47,200 nucleotides of DNA from an uncultured bacterium (GTDB lineage: Bacteria; Bacteroidota; Bacteroidia; Bacteroidales; Bacteroidaceae), in the NCBI GenBank assembly GCA_945829425.1, contig CALZUQ010000019.1:1-47200 (forward strand), in the 5' to 3' direction. Position 1 is the stretch's first letter. Every line of letters starts with the position of its first letter. Position numbers and translations under genes: made by a program. Shown here piece after piece: positions 31,778 to 40,947 of this stretch. The notes beneath the pieces were generated by a model, which saw only the letters and a program-made list of their open reading frames with translations, was not told where the DNA came from and did not search any database.

Positions 31778-34440
31778 CATATCCTAACAATTTTGAGAAG
31801 AAGATAGGCTTCGACACCATTCGCGCCATGCTTCAGGCGTCATGTCTCTGCACCCTCGGGCAGAAGAAGGTAGAGAACATGGAGTTCTCTGCCGACAGCG
31901 GAGAGATACGTTCACAGCTGGAGCAGATACGTGAGTTCCGCCGCATCCTTGATGCTGACGACGGTTTTCCCCTGGAACATTTCTACGACATGCGTGAGGC
32001 CATCTCACGTCTGCGCATAGAAGGCACCCACCTGGAAGAGGAAGAGCTGTGCCAGCTGCAGCGCTCACTCGTCACCATACACCATATTATAATATATCTT
32101 TGCCGTGACAGCGAGGAGAACGCCACGGGCGAGATGACATACAGATACCCCTCCCTCCAGCAGCTCACGGAAGGGATATGTATCTTCCCGAACATCACGT
32201 CACGCATAGACCGTATCCTCGACAAATACGGCAGGATAAAAGACACCGCAACGCCCGAACTGGCTCACATACGCTACGAACTGTCGAAAATGGCGGGTAG
32301 CATCTCACGGACGCTCAACGGCATACTGAACACGGCAAAGCAGGAAGGCATCATAGAGAAGGACGTCACGCCGACATTACGCGACGGACGTCTCGTCATA
32401 CCCGTCATACCCGCCATGAAACGGAAAATCAGCGGCATCGTACACGACGAGTCTGCCTCAGGACGCACGGTGTATATCGAGCCGTCGGAAGTGGTAGAGG
32501 CAAACAACAGAATACGTGAGCTTGAGGCGGACGAGCGACGAGAAGTGATACGCATACTGAAAGATATGGCGAAGATGATACGTCCATATATCCGTGAGAT
32601 CGGCGACTCCTACCTCCTCCTCGCAAACATCGACTTCATACGTGCGAAGACCCTCCTCGCCGAGAAGTTCCACGCCATAGAGCCGGACATTGCCGACGGC
32701 CAGCATATCGACTGGCGTGAGGCACGCCACCCGCTGCTTCAGCTGTCGTTGGAGAAACACGAGAAGGAACGTGTTCCGGAAGACAATACCCCGGAGAAGA
32801 AAATCGTGCCGCTCAACATACGTCTCACCGACGAGAAACGCATGCTCATCATTTCCGGACCTAATGCCGGAGGAAAGTCGGTATGTCTCAAGACAGTGGG
32901 ACTGTTGCAGTACATGCTGCAGTGCGGACTCTCCATACCTGTCGGCGAACGCTCGGTGGCAGGAGTCTTTACGGGCATCATGATAGACATCGGCGACGAG
33001 CAGAGCATCTCTGACGACCTCTCCACATACTCCAGTCACCTGATGAACATGAAGCACATGCTGCGCAACGCCGGCAGCGGCACAATCATTCTCATCGACG
33101 AGTTCGGAACAGGCACGGAGCCAACCATAGGTGGCGCCATAGCCGAGAGCGTGCTGGAGAAACTCTGCGAGAACGGCGTGTGGGGCGTTGTCACCACACA
33201 CTACCAGAACCTCAAGGAGTTTGCCGACAGCCATGACAGCGTCATAAACGGTGCCATGCTCTACGACCGCAACGAGATGCGACCACTCTTCCAGCTCGCC
33301 ATAGGCAAGCCCGGATCGTCGTTTGCCATAGAGATAGCCCGTAAGATCGGGTTGCCCGACAGTGTCATACAGAAAGCCACGGATATCGTGGGACAGGACT
33401 ATATCCAGAGCGACAAATACCTCCAGGACATAGTGCGCGACAAGAAATACTGGGAGGGGAAACGACAGACCATACGCTTGCGCGAGAAGGACATGGAGGC
33501 TACGATACTAAAGTATCAGGAGGAGATACAACGTCTTGAGAAAGAGCGTGCCGACATACTGACACGTGCCAAGAACGAGGCGAAGGAACTCCTCAGCGAG
33601 AGTAACCGACGCATAGAGCTCGCCATAAAGGAGATACGCGAGGCACAGGCGGAAAAGGAAGAGACGAAACGCATTCGTGAGGAGCTGCAGGCCTTTGAGA
33701 GCGATGTCGAGGACATTGACGTAAGACAGAAGGACGACGCCATACAGCGCAAGATAGAACAGATACAGCAGAGGCAGCAGAGAAGGGAGGAACGCAAACG
33801 AAAGAAAGAAGAGGGAAAGCTCACCGCTGCCGAGGAGAAAGCGGCGGCAATATTGCGCGAAGCGGCACAAAGGACAGACATAACACGTCCGGTATGTCCC
33901 GGCGACAGCGTGAGGATACGTGGCACACAGAGTGTCGGAACGGTGGCGGAGATAAACGGAAAGATCGCTACGGTAATCTTCAGCGGAGGCATGCGTTCGA
34001 AGGTCAAGGCCGACCGCCTGGAGCATGCACGTCCTGAACCTGCCGCCAACGTGGCGTCACATGACACCGTGACGGAGGGAAACACAGAGAACGGCAACAC
34101 CGCACGGGGAGGGTTCTCCTCTGCCGCTGCCGCTTTGCTGGCAGAGAAAAGCAAGGTCTCTGTGGCTACCCGCAACACCATGGACGAACACATGCGTCAC
34201 TTCTCACATGAGATAGACGTCAGAGGCATGAGGGGCGATGAAGCTCTCAATGCAGTGCAGTATTTCATTGACGATGCCATACTCGCAGGAGTACAGCAGG
34301 TTCGCATCCTCCACGGCAAAGGCAACGGCATACTGCGACAGCTCATACGCCAGTATCTCGGCTCCGTTCCCAACGTCATAAGATACCGCGACGAGGACAT
34401 TCGCTTCGGCGGGACGGGCATCACGATTGCAGAGTTCTGA
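31774..34440 (+). CDS. mutS2: MutS2 family ATPase/endonuclease
   Basis: The 888-residue protein has an N-terminal helical MutS core (about 1-330) and an ABC-type ATPase with Walker A GPNAGGKS at 362-369, DELSTYSSHL-like signature DDLSTYSSHL and Walker B TIILIDEFGTGTEP. A long coiled coil (about 540-690) is rich in EKER/EEIQRLEKE. A KOW-like beta segment (VCPGDSVRIRGTQSVGTVAEI) and a C-terminal Smr nuclease domain (HEIDVRGMRGDEAL, HGKGNGILRQ) follow. MutS2 proteins act on recombination intermediates or collided ribosomes depending on species. It is coupled to the lolA-like gene. Its 3' end is partly repeated just downstream. Confidence 0.95.
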   Translation: MTYPNNFEKKIGFDTIRAMLQASCLCTLGQKKVENMEFSADSGEIRSQLEQIREFRRILDADDGFPLEHFYDMREAISRLRIEGTHLEEEELCQLQRSLVTIHHIIIYLCRDSEENATGEMTYRYPSLQQLTEGICIFPNITSRIDRILDKYGRIKDTATPELAHIRYELSKMAGSISRTLNGILNTAKQEGIIEKDVTPTLRDGRLVIPVIPAMKRKISGIVHDESASGRTVYIEPSEVVEANNRIRELEADERREVIRILKDMAKMIRPYIREIGDSYLLLANIDFIRAKTLLAEKFHAIEPDIADGQHIDWREARHPLLQLSLEKHEKERVPEDNTPEKKIVPLNIRLTDEKRMLIISGPNAGGKSVCLKTVGLLQYMLQCGLSIPVGERSVAGVFTGIMIDIGDEQSISDDLSTYSSHLMNMKHMLRNAGSGTIILIDEFGTGTEPTIGGAIAESVLEKLCENGVWGVVTTHYQNLKEFADSHDSVINGAMLYDRNEMRPLFQLAIGKPGSSFAIEIARKIGLPDSVIQKATDIVGQDYIQSDKYLQDIVRDKKYWEGKRQTIRLREKDMEATILKYQEEIQRLEKERADILTRAKNEAKELLSESNRRIELAIKEIREAQAEKEETKRIREELQAFESDVEDIDVRQKDDAIQRKIEQIQQRQQRREERKRKKEEGKLTAAEEKAAAILREAAQRTDITRPVCPGDSVRIRGTQSVGTVAEINGKIATVIFSGGMRSKVKADRLEHARPEPAANVASHDTVTEGNTENGNTARGGFSSAAAALLAEKSKVSVATRNTMDEHMRHFSHEIDVRGMRGDEALNAVQYFIDDAILAGVQQVRILHGKGNGILRQLIRQYLGSVPNVIRYRDEDIRFGGTGITIAEF

Positions 34441-34462
34441 CAATCATGGGGTGGGGAGTCAT

Positions 34463-34482
34463 CACGATTGCTGAGTTCTGAC
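34463..34482 (+). repeat. Short duplicate of the mutS2 3' end
   Basis: CATCACGATTGCTGAGTTCT repeats the last coding bases and stop of mutS2 (about 34419-34440) with one change. A further GGACGGGCATCA piece follows at 34493-34504. It looks like a small tandem duplication after the stop codon. Confidence 0.75.
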
Positions 34483-34596
34483 ACTCACGTGTGGACGGGC
34501 ATCAGAAGATGGTTATATAACACTTTTCAGAGTAAAAACAAGGGATAACGATACCCAAACAAGAATAATCCATTAACAAAAACAAAAGAAAACATT

Positions 34597-35298
34597 ATGA
34601 AGAAAATGAAATTTATGGCAGTGGCACTCTCTGTTCTCATGCTCCTGCCAGGTTGTGGTACAGCGACAAAGAATGGTGCTCTGATAGGAGCCGGTGGCGG
34701 TGCTGCTGTCGGTGCCCTCGTAGGCAGGCTTATCGGCGGCAATTCCACAGGCACACTGATTGGTGCCGGCGTGGGTGCTGCGGTAGGTACTGGTGCCGGT
34801 GTTCTCATCGGAAAGAAGATGGACAAGGCAAAGCAAGCCGCACAGCAGGTGGAGAACGCTACGGTAGAGACGGTGAAAGACGCCAACGGCCTTGACGCTG
34901 TAAAGGTGTCGTTCGACAACGGCATACTCTTCCAGGTGGGCAAGTCAACACTTCAGCCTTCAGCACAGAACTCGCTGAACTCTTTCGCACAGAAAGTTCT
35001 CAACGTATATACCGATTGCGACTGTTCTGTCTATGGCTTCGCATCGTCTGACGGTTCTGACCAGACAAACCTCACACTCTCACAGCAGCGTGCCAATGCC
35101 GTTGCGACATATCTGAAGAACAACTGCCGTGTGGCAAACTCACAGATTAAGTACGTTCAGGGCTTCGGCGAAGACCCACAGTATCTGATCTTCAACGCCG
35201 ACGGCAGTGAGAACCGTGAAGCAAGCCGCCGCGTGGAGGTTTATCTCTATGCTTCCGAGAGCATGATAAAAGCTGCTCAGGAAGGCACTCTGCAGTAA
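34597..35298 (+). CDS. OmpA-family lipoprotein with glycine-zipper segment
   Basis: The 233-residue protein has a lipoprotein signal (MKKMKFMAVALSVLMLLPGC, Cys20). A glycine/alanine-rich zipper (about 26-72, ALIGAGGGAAVGALVGRLIG and GTLIGAGVGAAVGTGAGVLIG) is likely to insert in or lie on the membrane. The rest is an OmpA-C peptidoglycan-binding domain: FQVGKSTLQPSAQNSLNSFA, VYGFASSDGS, NLTLSQQRANAVATYL and NREASRRVEVYLY. Such YiaD-like proteins tie the outer membrane to peptidoglycan. It is monocistronic, followed by 22-bp repeats and a terminator. Confidence 0.93.
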   Translation: MKKMKFMAVALSVLMLLPGCGTATKNGALIGAGGGAAVGALVGRLIGGNSTGTLIGAGVGAAVGTGAGVLIGKKMDKAKQAAQQVENATVETVKDANGLDAVKVSFDNGILFQVGKSTLQPSAQNSLNSFAQKVLNVYTDCDCSVYGFASSDGSDQTNLTLSQQRANAVATYLKNNCRVANSQIKYVQGFGEDPQYLIFNADGSENREASRRVEVYLYASESMIKAAQEGTLQ

Positions 35299-35314
35299 CA
35301 GGGTGAAAAACATC

Positions 35315-35372
35315 GCAACATAAACGGTTACATATCGTAACATGAACGTTTACATGCCGCAACATGACAAAG
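35315..35372. repeat. 22-bp tandem repeat, about 2.5 units
   Basis: Units start at 35315 (GCAACATAAACGGTTACATA), 35337 (GTAACATGAACGTTTACATG) and 35359 (GCAACATGAC). The last half-unit forms the left arm of the terminator that follows. Confidence 0.75.
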
Positions 35373-35411
35373 GACGGGAAAGCCCGATGTCGTGTGCGGC
35401 ATTTTATTTTT
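35354..35411 (+). terminator. Terminator of the OmpA-family gene
   Basis: ATGCCGCAACATGACA pairs imperfectly with TGTCGTGTGCGGCAT, with an inner CGGG/CCCG stem, and ATTTTATTTTTC follows: a good rho-independent terminator 55 bases after the stop. Confidence 0.75.
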
Positions 35412-35474
35412 CTTCAAAACAGCCAACTTTTGTTAATATATTCTTCTCTTTACGTATAAAAAGAAATAAATCAT

Positions 35475-35482
35475 TATCTTTG
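35475..35482 (+). promoter_or_regulatory. -7 box of the aldA promoter
   Basis: TATCTTTG fits TAnnTTTG; a TTTA 22 bases upstream could serve as the -33 box. The leader of about 75 bases contains a GGTGGGA/TCCCACC hairpin at 35521-35541, close before the start codon. Confidence 0.5.
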
Positions 35483-35560
35483 CATAAATTTTTATCTCCG
35501 CATTTTTTTATTAACAACGCGGTGGGAAAAGAAATCCCACCAAAACCAAATCTGACTAAT

Positions 35561-36994
35561 ATGAAAAACCTGAGAATGTACATCAACGGAAAGTTCGTTG
35601 AAAGCCGTAGCGGAAAATGGATTGATGTCCTCAACCCGTCAACAGAGGAAGTATGCTCACGCCAGCCGGAAGGCACCATAGAGGATGTCGACGAGGCATT
35701 GGACGCAGCACGTGCCGCACAGAAAGCATGGGAGAAGACTCCTGCCATAGAGCGTGCGGAATATCTGAAGAAGATGGCTGACGGCATACGACGCCGTGAG
35801 CAGGAGTTTGTGGAGATCATCATGCGCGAGCAGGGCAAGACGCGCTCATGGGCTCAGATAGAGGTTGGCGCGACAATAGCTTATTTCGACTATATGGCAT
35901 CCTTCGCAAGACATATAGAAGGTGAGATAATACAGAGCGACAACCGCGGCGAGACAATATTCCTGTCGAAGAAACCTATCGGAGTGGTGGCAGGCATACT
36001 GCCATGGAACTTCCCGTTCTTCCTCATAGCACGCAAGGCTGGCGCGGCACTCATTGCAGGATGTGCCATAGTGATAAAACCGGCACAGCTGACACCGGAA
36101 AACTGCACCGTTTTCGCTGAGGTGGTACATGAGACAGGTCTTCCTGCCGGACTCTTCAACGTCGTCACGGGCAAAGGCTCAGTAGTCGGCAATGCCCTCG
36201 CGGCAAGTCCTAAGATAGACATAGTGTCCGTAACAGGTTCGGTAGGTGCGGGAGAAAGTATCATGAAGGCTGCTGCCACAAACATCACGAAGGTGTCGCT
36301 GGAACTGGGCGGCAAGGCACCTGTCATAGTATTCCCCGATGCAGACCTGGAGATCGCGGCACAAGCCATCCTCGACAGCCGTATAGGCAACAACGGACAG
36401 ATATGCAACAACGCCGAGCGTCTGTACGTTCATAAAGACATCAAGGAGAAGCTCACAGCCCTCCTGCTTGAGAAATTCCAGAACGTAAAAATCGGCGATC
36501 CGTTCTCTGCCGACGACATAGACATGGGACCATTGGTTGAGAAACGTGCCCTTGAGAGTGTGGAAGAAAAGGTACAGCGTGCGGTAAGCCAGGGAGCCAC
36601 GGTGCTCTGCGGAGGACATAGGGTAGGAGAGAAAGGCTATTTCTATGCCGCCACATTGCTGGACAACTGCCGTCAGGACATGGACATCATACATGAGGAG
36701 ACCTTCGGACCTGTGCTGCCTATTATAGAATGGGAGAGCATCGACGAGGTCCTGGCATGGGCCAACGACTGCGAATACGGCCTGGCATCGTCAGTATTCA
36801 CCAACGACATAAACATTGCGACACGCTGTGTCCGCGAGCTGGAGTTCGGCGAGACATACATCAACCGCTTCCACTTCGAGGCCATACAAGGCTTCCACGC
36901 AGGAGTGAAGAAGAGCGGCATAGGAGGTGCGGACGGAAAACATGGCGTAGAGGAGTATCTGCGCACTCATGTGACATATCTTCAGACAAGATAA
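35561..36994 (+). CDS. aldA: Lactaldehyde dehydrogenase (AldA-like)
   Basis: The NAD-dependent enzyme would oxidise L-lactaldehyde, a product of fucose and rhamnose breakdown, to L-lactate. I start at ATG 35561 (MKNLRMYINGKFVESRSGKW), giving 477 residues; the longer frame from 35342 covers the terminator and promoter. The alignment I can recall with E. coli AldA is close throughout: GILPWNFPFFLIARK, LELGGKAPVIV with Glu248 as general base, NGQICNNAERLYV with catalytic Cys282, HEETFGPVLP, and the end GFHAGVKKSGIGGADGKHG. A structured leader and own promoter precede it. lutA follows after 171 bases, which supports the pathway assignment. Confidence 0.92.
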   Translation: MKNLRMYINGKFVESRSGKWIDVLNPSTEEVCSRQPEGTIEDVDEALDAARAAQKAWEKTPAIERAEYLKKMADGIRRREQEFVEIIMREQGKTRSWAQIEVGATIAYFDYMASFARHIEGEIIQSDNRGETIFLSKKPIGVVAGILPWNFPFFLIARKAGAALIAGCAIVIKPAQLTPENCTVFAEVVHETGLPAGLFNVVTGKGSVVGNALAASPKIDIVSVTGSVGAGESIMKAAATNITKVSLELGGKAPVIVFPDADLEIAAQAILDSRIGNNGQICNNAERLYVHKDIKEKLTALLLEKFQNVKIGDPFSADDIDMGPLVEKRALESVEEKVQRAVSQGATVLCGGHRVGEKGYFYAATLLDNCRQDMDIIHEETFGPVLPIIEWESIDEVLAWANDCEYGLASSVFTNDINIATRCVRELEFGETYINRFHFEAIQGFHAGVKKSGIGGADGKHGVEEYLRTHVTYLQTR

Positions 36995-37007
36995 CACACG
37001 ACGACAT

Positions 37008-37033
37008 GGGCTATGGTCGGAAAGGCCATAGCC
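37008..37033 (+). other. Hairpin between aldA and lutA
   Basis: GGGCTATGG and CCATAGCCC form a perfect 9-bp stem around 8 bases. No T-run follows, so it may be a processing or attenuation site rather than a full terminator. The remaining 130 bases before lutA show nothing else. Confidence 0.45.
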
Positions 37034-37165
37034 CTCGCAACGTACGGAGCAATACGCCAGAGGTATATTCCCGTATGCTGGTGTCGGAGCCTTCCGCCAT
37101 GGCGTTCTGCCGTCCTCCGTGTCTTTCAACTGCTCATGGCGTTCCATCACAAGAAACAAAAGAAC

Positions 37166-37924
37166 ATGAAAATAGGATTATTCATACCCTGTTATGTCGA
37201 TGCCTTATATCCCGGTGTCGGCGTAGCGACATACAAGATTTTGACAAGTCTCGGCCTCGATGTCCATTACCCCGAGCGTCAGACATGCTGTGGACAACCG
37301 ATGGGAAATGCCGGCTTCCAGGGCAAGGCAGAGAGACTCGTAGAGGATTTTGACCGTCTCTTCGCTCCCTACGACTATGTCGTGGCACCTTCGGCGAGTT
37401 GTGCCGCCTATGCCCGTTTCTTCCATCCCGGCATAGCGCATCATGAGTGTGAGGCTGCTGCGAAGACCATGGACGTGGTGGAGTTCCTGCATGATGTCGT
37501 AAAGGTCACGGCTTTCCCGAAAAGCAGTTTCCCACATGTGGTGAGCATACATAACAGTTGCCACGGAGTGAGGGAGCTGGGATTGGCATCGCCCTCAGAG
37601 CGTAACGTGCCGAGGTACAATAAGATCCGCGACCTCCTCGCTCTCGTTCCCGACATTACGATATGTGAGCCGGAGCATCCTGATGAATGCTGCGGCTTCG
37701 GTGGAATGTTCTCCATAGAAGAGCCGGACGTCTCGGTACGTATGGGGCGCGACAAGATCTCACGGCATATCGCGACAGGTGCAGAGTATGTCACGGGACC
37801 TGACTCGTCGTGTCTCATGCACATGCAGGGAATAGTGAAGAAGAACCCCTCCACGTTCAAGGCAAGGAACGGAAAGGACATACAGTTCATACACGTAGCA
37901 GAAATATTATCAAGCGGACTATGA
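37166..37924 (+). CDS. lutA: L-lactate utilization protein LutA/LldE (Fe-S protein)
   Basis: LutA is one subunit of the LutABC L-lactate oxidising complex (lactate to pyruvate). The protein has 252 residues from ATG 37166 (MKIGLFIPCYVDALYPGVG); the upstream frame to 37013 covers intergenic sequence. Two CCG-type cysteine-rich domains are present: FIPCYVD with QTCCGQPMGNAG, and SIHNSCHGVRELG with DECCGFGGMFSI, ending TGPDSSCLMH. These cysteines carry Fe-S clusters. Its TGA overlaps an ATG at 37921, the expected start of lutB. Confidence 0.93.
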   Translation: MKIGLFIPCYVDALYPGVGVATYKILTSLGLDVHYPERQTCCGQPMGNAGFQGKAERLVEDFDRLFAPYDYVVAPSASCAAYARFFHPGIAHHECEAAAKTMDVVEFLHDVVKVTAFPKSSFPHVVSIHNSCHGVRELGLASPSERNVPRYNKIRDLLALVPDITICEPEHPDECCGFGGMFSIEEPDVSVRMGRDKISRHIATGAEYVTGPDSSCLMHMQGIVKKNPSTFKARNGKDIQFIHVAEILSSGL

Positions 37925-39360
37925 GTACGAAACATTCAAAACGCGCCGCGAAGTTCAATCGCGACATGGAGCGTGTCACACGCCATGACAAGACCTTTTG
38001 AAGCGTGCGCCAGAGACGTGACGCCTTGGCATATAACATACCGGAATGGGAAGACCTCCGGGAGGCGGCAAGCCGTATAAAGAAACATACCATAACCCAT
38101 CTCGCGGACTATCTCGAACAGTTTGAGGCAGCAGCAGAGAAAAACGGTGCTCATGTCTACTGGGCGCGGGACGCCAAGGAGTATAACCGCATAGTGATTG
38201 ACATAATGCGAAGCCACGGCGTCAGAAAGGTGGTGAAGAGCAAGTCCATGCTTACCGAGGAATGCCGTCTCAACGAACATCTGCAGAAGGAAGGCTTAGA
38301 GGTGGTGGAGACAGACCTCGGAGAGCGCATCCTGCAACTTATGAAGCTTGCTCCGAGCCATATCGTCATGCCGGCGATACACATAACGAAAGAAGAGGTT
38401 GAGGAGTGCTTCAGGAAAAAAGGCGTAATACGCGATGCCGAGCAGCATATCTCCAAGGAGGAGCGCGATGCTGCACCACCTGCCGACCCGACATACCTCA
38501 CACGGTGTGCAAGGTATCATCTGCGTGACAACTTCATGACTGCCGACTGCGGCATGACGGGGGCGAACTTCGGCGTTGCGGCGACAGGCGACATCGTGGT
38601 GTGTACCAACGAGGGCAACGCCGACATGTCGACCTCTGTGCCAAAGCTACATATCGTAAGCATGGGCATAGAGAAACTCATACCCGACTATGACTCTCTC
38701 GCCGTATTCCAAAGGCTGCTGGCACGTCACGGCACAGGACAGCCCACCACGGTATATACCTCACATTTCCGTTCTCCGCGACCTGGTGGCGAGATGCACA
38801 TCATTCTCGTTGACAACGGACGGTCAGACATCCTTGGCAACGAAGGACACTGGCAGACGCTGAAGTGCATGAGATGTGGAGCATGTATGAACACATGTCC
38901 CGTATACAGAAGGTCGGGGGGATATTCTTATACATATTTCATTCCAGGACCGATAGGAGTAAATCTCGGAATGCTACGCAATCCAGAAAAGCATTACCAC
39001 AACTGTTCGGCATGTTCACTGTGCTGCTCGTGCGACAATGTCTGCCCGGTAAAGGTTGACCTGTCGTCGCAGATATACCGCTGGCGTCAGGACCTCGACG
39101 GCATGCACCACGCCGACAAGATGAAGAAAGCGATGTCCGTAGGCATGCGATACATCTTTGAACACCCACGGATATTCACTACGGCGTTGCGTATGGCACC
39201 TTGGGCAAACCATCTGCCGGAATTCATCACCAATGTGAAGGCAAACACATGGGCTAAGGGACATGCCATGCCAGAGTTTGCAAAACTATCGTTCCATGAG
39301 ATGTGGAAACGGGGAATGGTAGAGGAACAGAAGGCAAAAGAGTGCAACAAAAAGAAATAA
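37921..39360 (+). CDS. lutB: L-lactate utilization protein LutB/LldF, interrupted by an in-frame TGA
   Basis: The ATG at 37921 overlaps the lutA stop (ATGA), and 26 codons (MSTKHSKRAAKFNRDMERVT...HDKTF) match the LutB start as I recall it. The frame then meets TGA at 37999-38001 and continues unbroken for another 452 sense codons to 39360. Homologues, from memory, read HDxxLWFVRxKRD here, so the TGA stands where Trp is expected. Downstream, everything looks intact: KSKSMLTEE, VCTNEGNADM, and two 4Fe-4S motifs, CMRCGACMNTCP and CSACSLCCSCDNVCP. A GTG at 38005 could restart translation and give a 451-residue form. It is either a recent nonsense mutation, a sequence error, or read through. The MITE remnant follows the stop directly. 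Confidence 0.85.
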
Positions 39361-39364
39361 GGGT

Positions 39365-39391
39365 GGCAAAGCGAATTGACAGAACCCACCT
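39365..39391. mobile_element. Solo end of the MITE-like family
   Basis: GGCAAAGCGAATTGACAGAA followed by CCCACCT matches the right end of MITE copy 2 (CAAAGCGAATTAATAGAA, CCCACCT) with two or three changes. It lies 4 bases after the lutB stop and lacks the other end, so it is a remnant. The rest of the lutB-lutC gap (to 39526) shows nothing recognisable. Confidence 0.7.
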
Positions 39392-39526
39392 TGAATAACC
39401 GCCGGAGTAATGGAACGTCGGTTCCTGATGTCGTAATGTCTGGGAAAACAGGCAGATGCTGACGATGACAGGAAACATGCAACTGCTGCCGATGTCCGTT
39501 ACTTCTGGAAAATACAATATCATACA

Positions 39527-40108
39527 ATGAACAGCAAGCAAGACATATTGTCACGTCTGCGACACAACGTGCGTGAGACGTATGACATGCCAGACCTCTC
39601 TTTTCCAAAGACGGTCTACGACGACCCTGTCGCGGAGTTCATTCACGCCACGACGACGACAGCGGGGGCACACCTCATGGAACTGTCGGAGGGCGATGAC
39701 ATAAACAGGAAAATCCGTGAGGCTTATCCTGATGCAAAGGTTATAACGAGTAATATCGCCGGCGTAGAAGCTACGCTGACCCCGGACGACGTCGAGAAAG
39801 CCCAGGACTTGGAGAAAACAGACGTGGGAGTGATACAGGGTACGGTAGGTGTGGCAGAGAATGCATGTATATGGATTCCGCAGACGATGAAGGAACGTTC
39901 CGTATGCTTCATGGCAGAATATCTCGTCATACTCCTTTCGCGGAAAGACATCGTGAGCAATATGCACGAGGCATACCGCAAGATAGAGTTTACGTCGCTG
40001 GGCTTCGGGACATTCATTTCCGGACCGTCAAAGACTGCCGACATCGAGCAGGCCCTCGTATATGGCGCACAGGCGGCACGCGGAGTGACCGTCATGCTCT
40101 TGCCGTAA
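39527..40108 (+). CDS. lutC: L-lactate utilization protein LutC/LldG
   Basis: The 193-residue protein has the LUD domain of Lut[18 protein letters not shown] starts the helical N-terminus. [20 protein letters not shown] and the ending [15 protein letters not shown] are the family pattern, with [18 protein letters not shown] in the conserved C-terminal block. With LutA and LutB it would form the lactate-oxidising complex. It is 166 bases from lutB, further than lutA-lutB, with a transposon remnant in between. Its frame is intact. Confidence 0.92.
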   Translation: MNSKQDILSRLRHNVRETYDMPDLSFPKTVYDDPVAEFIHATTTTAGAHLMELSEGDDINRKIREAYPDAKVITSNIAGVEATLTPDDVEKAQDLEKTDVGVIQGTVGVAENACIWIPQTMKERSVCFMAEYLVILLSRKDIVSNMHEAYRKIEFTSLGFGTFISGPSKTADIEQALVYGAQAARGVTVMLLP

Positions 40109-40137
40109 AAAAACTATTTCCATCACACACTGACACA

Positions 40138-40893
40138 ATGAATATTCTGAACATACTGACATTAGGACTGCTGAAGAAAATAATACGTTGGGCACTGGCA
40201 TTGTTCTTTGCTTCGACAATACTCTCGGTGTTGATATACAAGTACCTCCCCGTGTACATCACTCCGCTGATGGTCATACGCACCATGGAACAGGCTACTT
40301 CCGGCGAACACATACGGTGTCACCATCATTGGGTGAGCATGGACAAAATCTCACGCCACATGCCCGTGGCGGTGATGGCGAGTGAAGACCAGCGCTTCCT
40401 CCTTCACCACGGTTTTGACTTCGATGCCATACAGAAGGCTGCCAAACACAACAGAAACTCCAAGACAAAGCATGGAGCGTCGACAATATCTCAGCAGACG
40501 GCAAAGAATGTCTTCCTGTGGCCTGCCAGAAGCTGGGTGAGGAAAGGCCTGGAGATGTATTTCACCTTCCTCATAGAGACATTATGGTCGAAGCAACGCA
40601 TCATGGAGGTTTATCTCAACTCCATAGAGATGGGACCGGGGATATATGGCGTAGATGCCGTAGCGGAGTATCATTTCAACGGGAAGACAGCAGAGGAACT
40701 GTCGCGAAGCGATGCAGCACTTATTGCCGCAACACTGCCTAACCCACGGAAGTTCTCTTCTCTTGAACCGTCAGATTATATTCTCAGGAGACAGGCAAGG
40801 ATACAGAGGGAGATGAAGTTCATACCGTCATTCCCAAAGGAGGGGGAGAAGGTCAATCCGAAAACCGTTACGGGGGGAGTGTACAGTAAGTGA
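40138..40893 (+). CDS. mtgA: Monofunctional peptidoglycan transglycosylase (GT51)
   Basis: The enzyme polymerises lipid II into glycan strands at the inner membrane. The protein has 251 residues from ATG 40138; the frame upstream overlaps lutC. One N-terminal membrane anchor spans about residues 16-36. GT51 motifs appear in order: [16 protein letters not shown] (catalytic Glu83), [25 protein letters not shown] and [12 protein letters not shown], then [11 protein letters not shown]. There is no transpeptidase domain. It starts 29 bases after lutC, but the functions are unrelated. Confidence 0.94.
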   Translation: MNILNILTLGLLKKIIRWALALFFASTILSVLIYKYLPVYITPLMVIRTMEQATSGEHIRCHHHWVSMDKISRHMPVAVMASEDQRFLLHHGFDFDAIQKAAKHNRNSKTKHGASTISQQTAKNVFLWPARSWVRKGLEMYFTFLIETLWSKQRIMEVYLNSIEMGPGIYGVDAVAEYHFNGKTAEELSRSDAALIAATLPNPRKFSSLEPSDYILRRQARIQREMKFIPSFPKEGEKVNPKTVTGGVYSK

Positions 40894-40947
40894 GAACATA
40901 CTTCACAGAACACATTTTTATTCTGAATTGCATGCAATGAATATACG

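Noticed and set aside
35342..35560. N-terminal extension of aldA
   Set aside because: The extra 73 codons cover the terminator of the previous gene and the aldA promoter; the family start matches ATG 35561.
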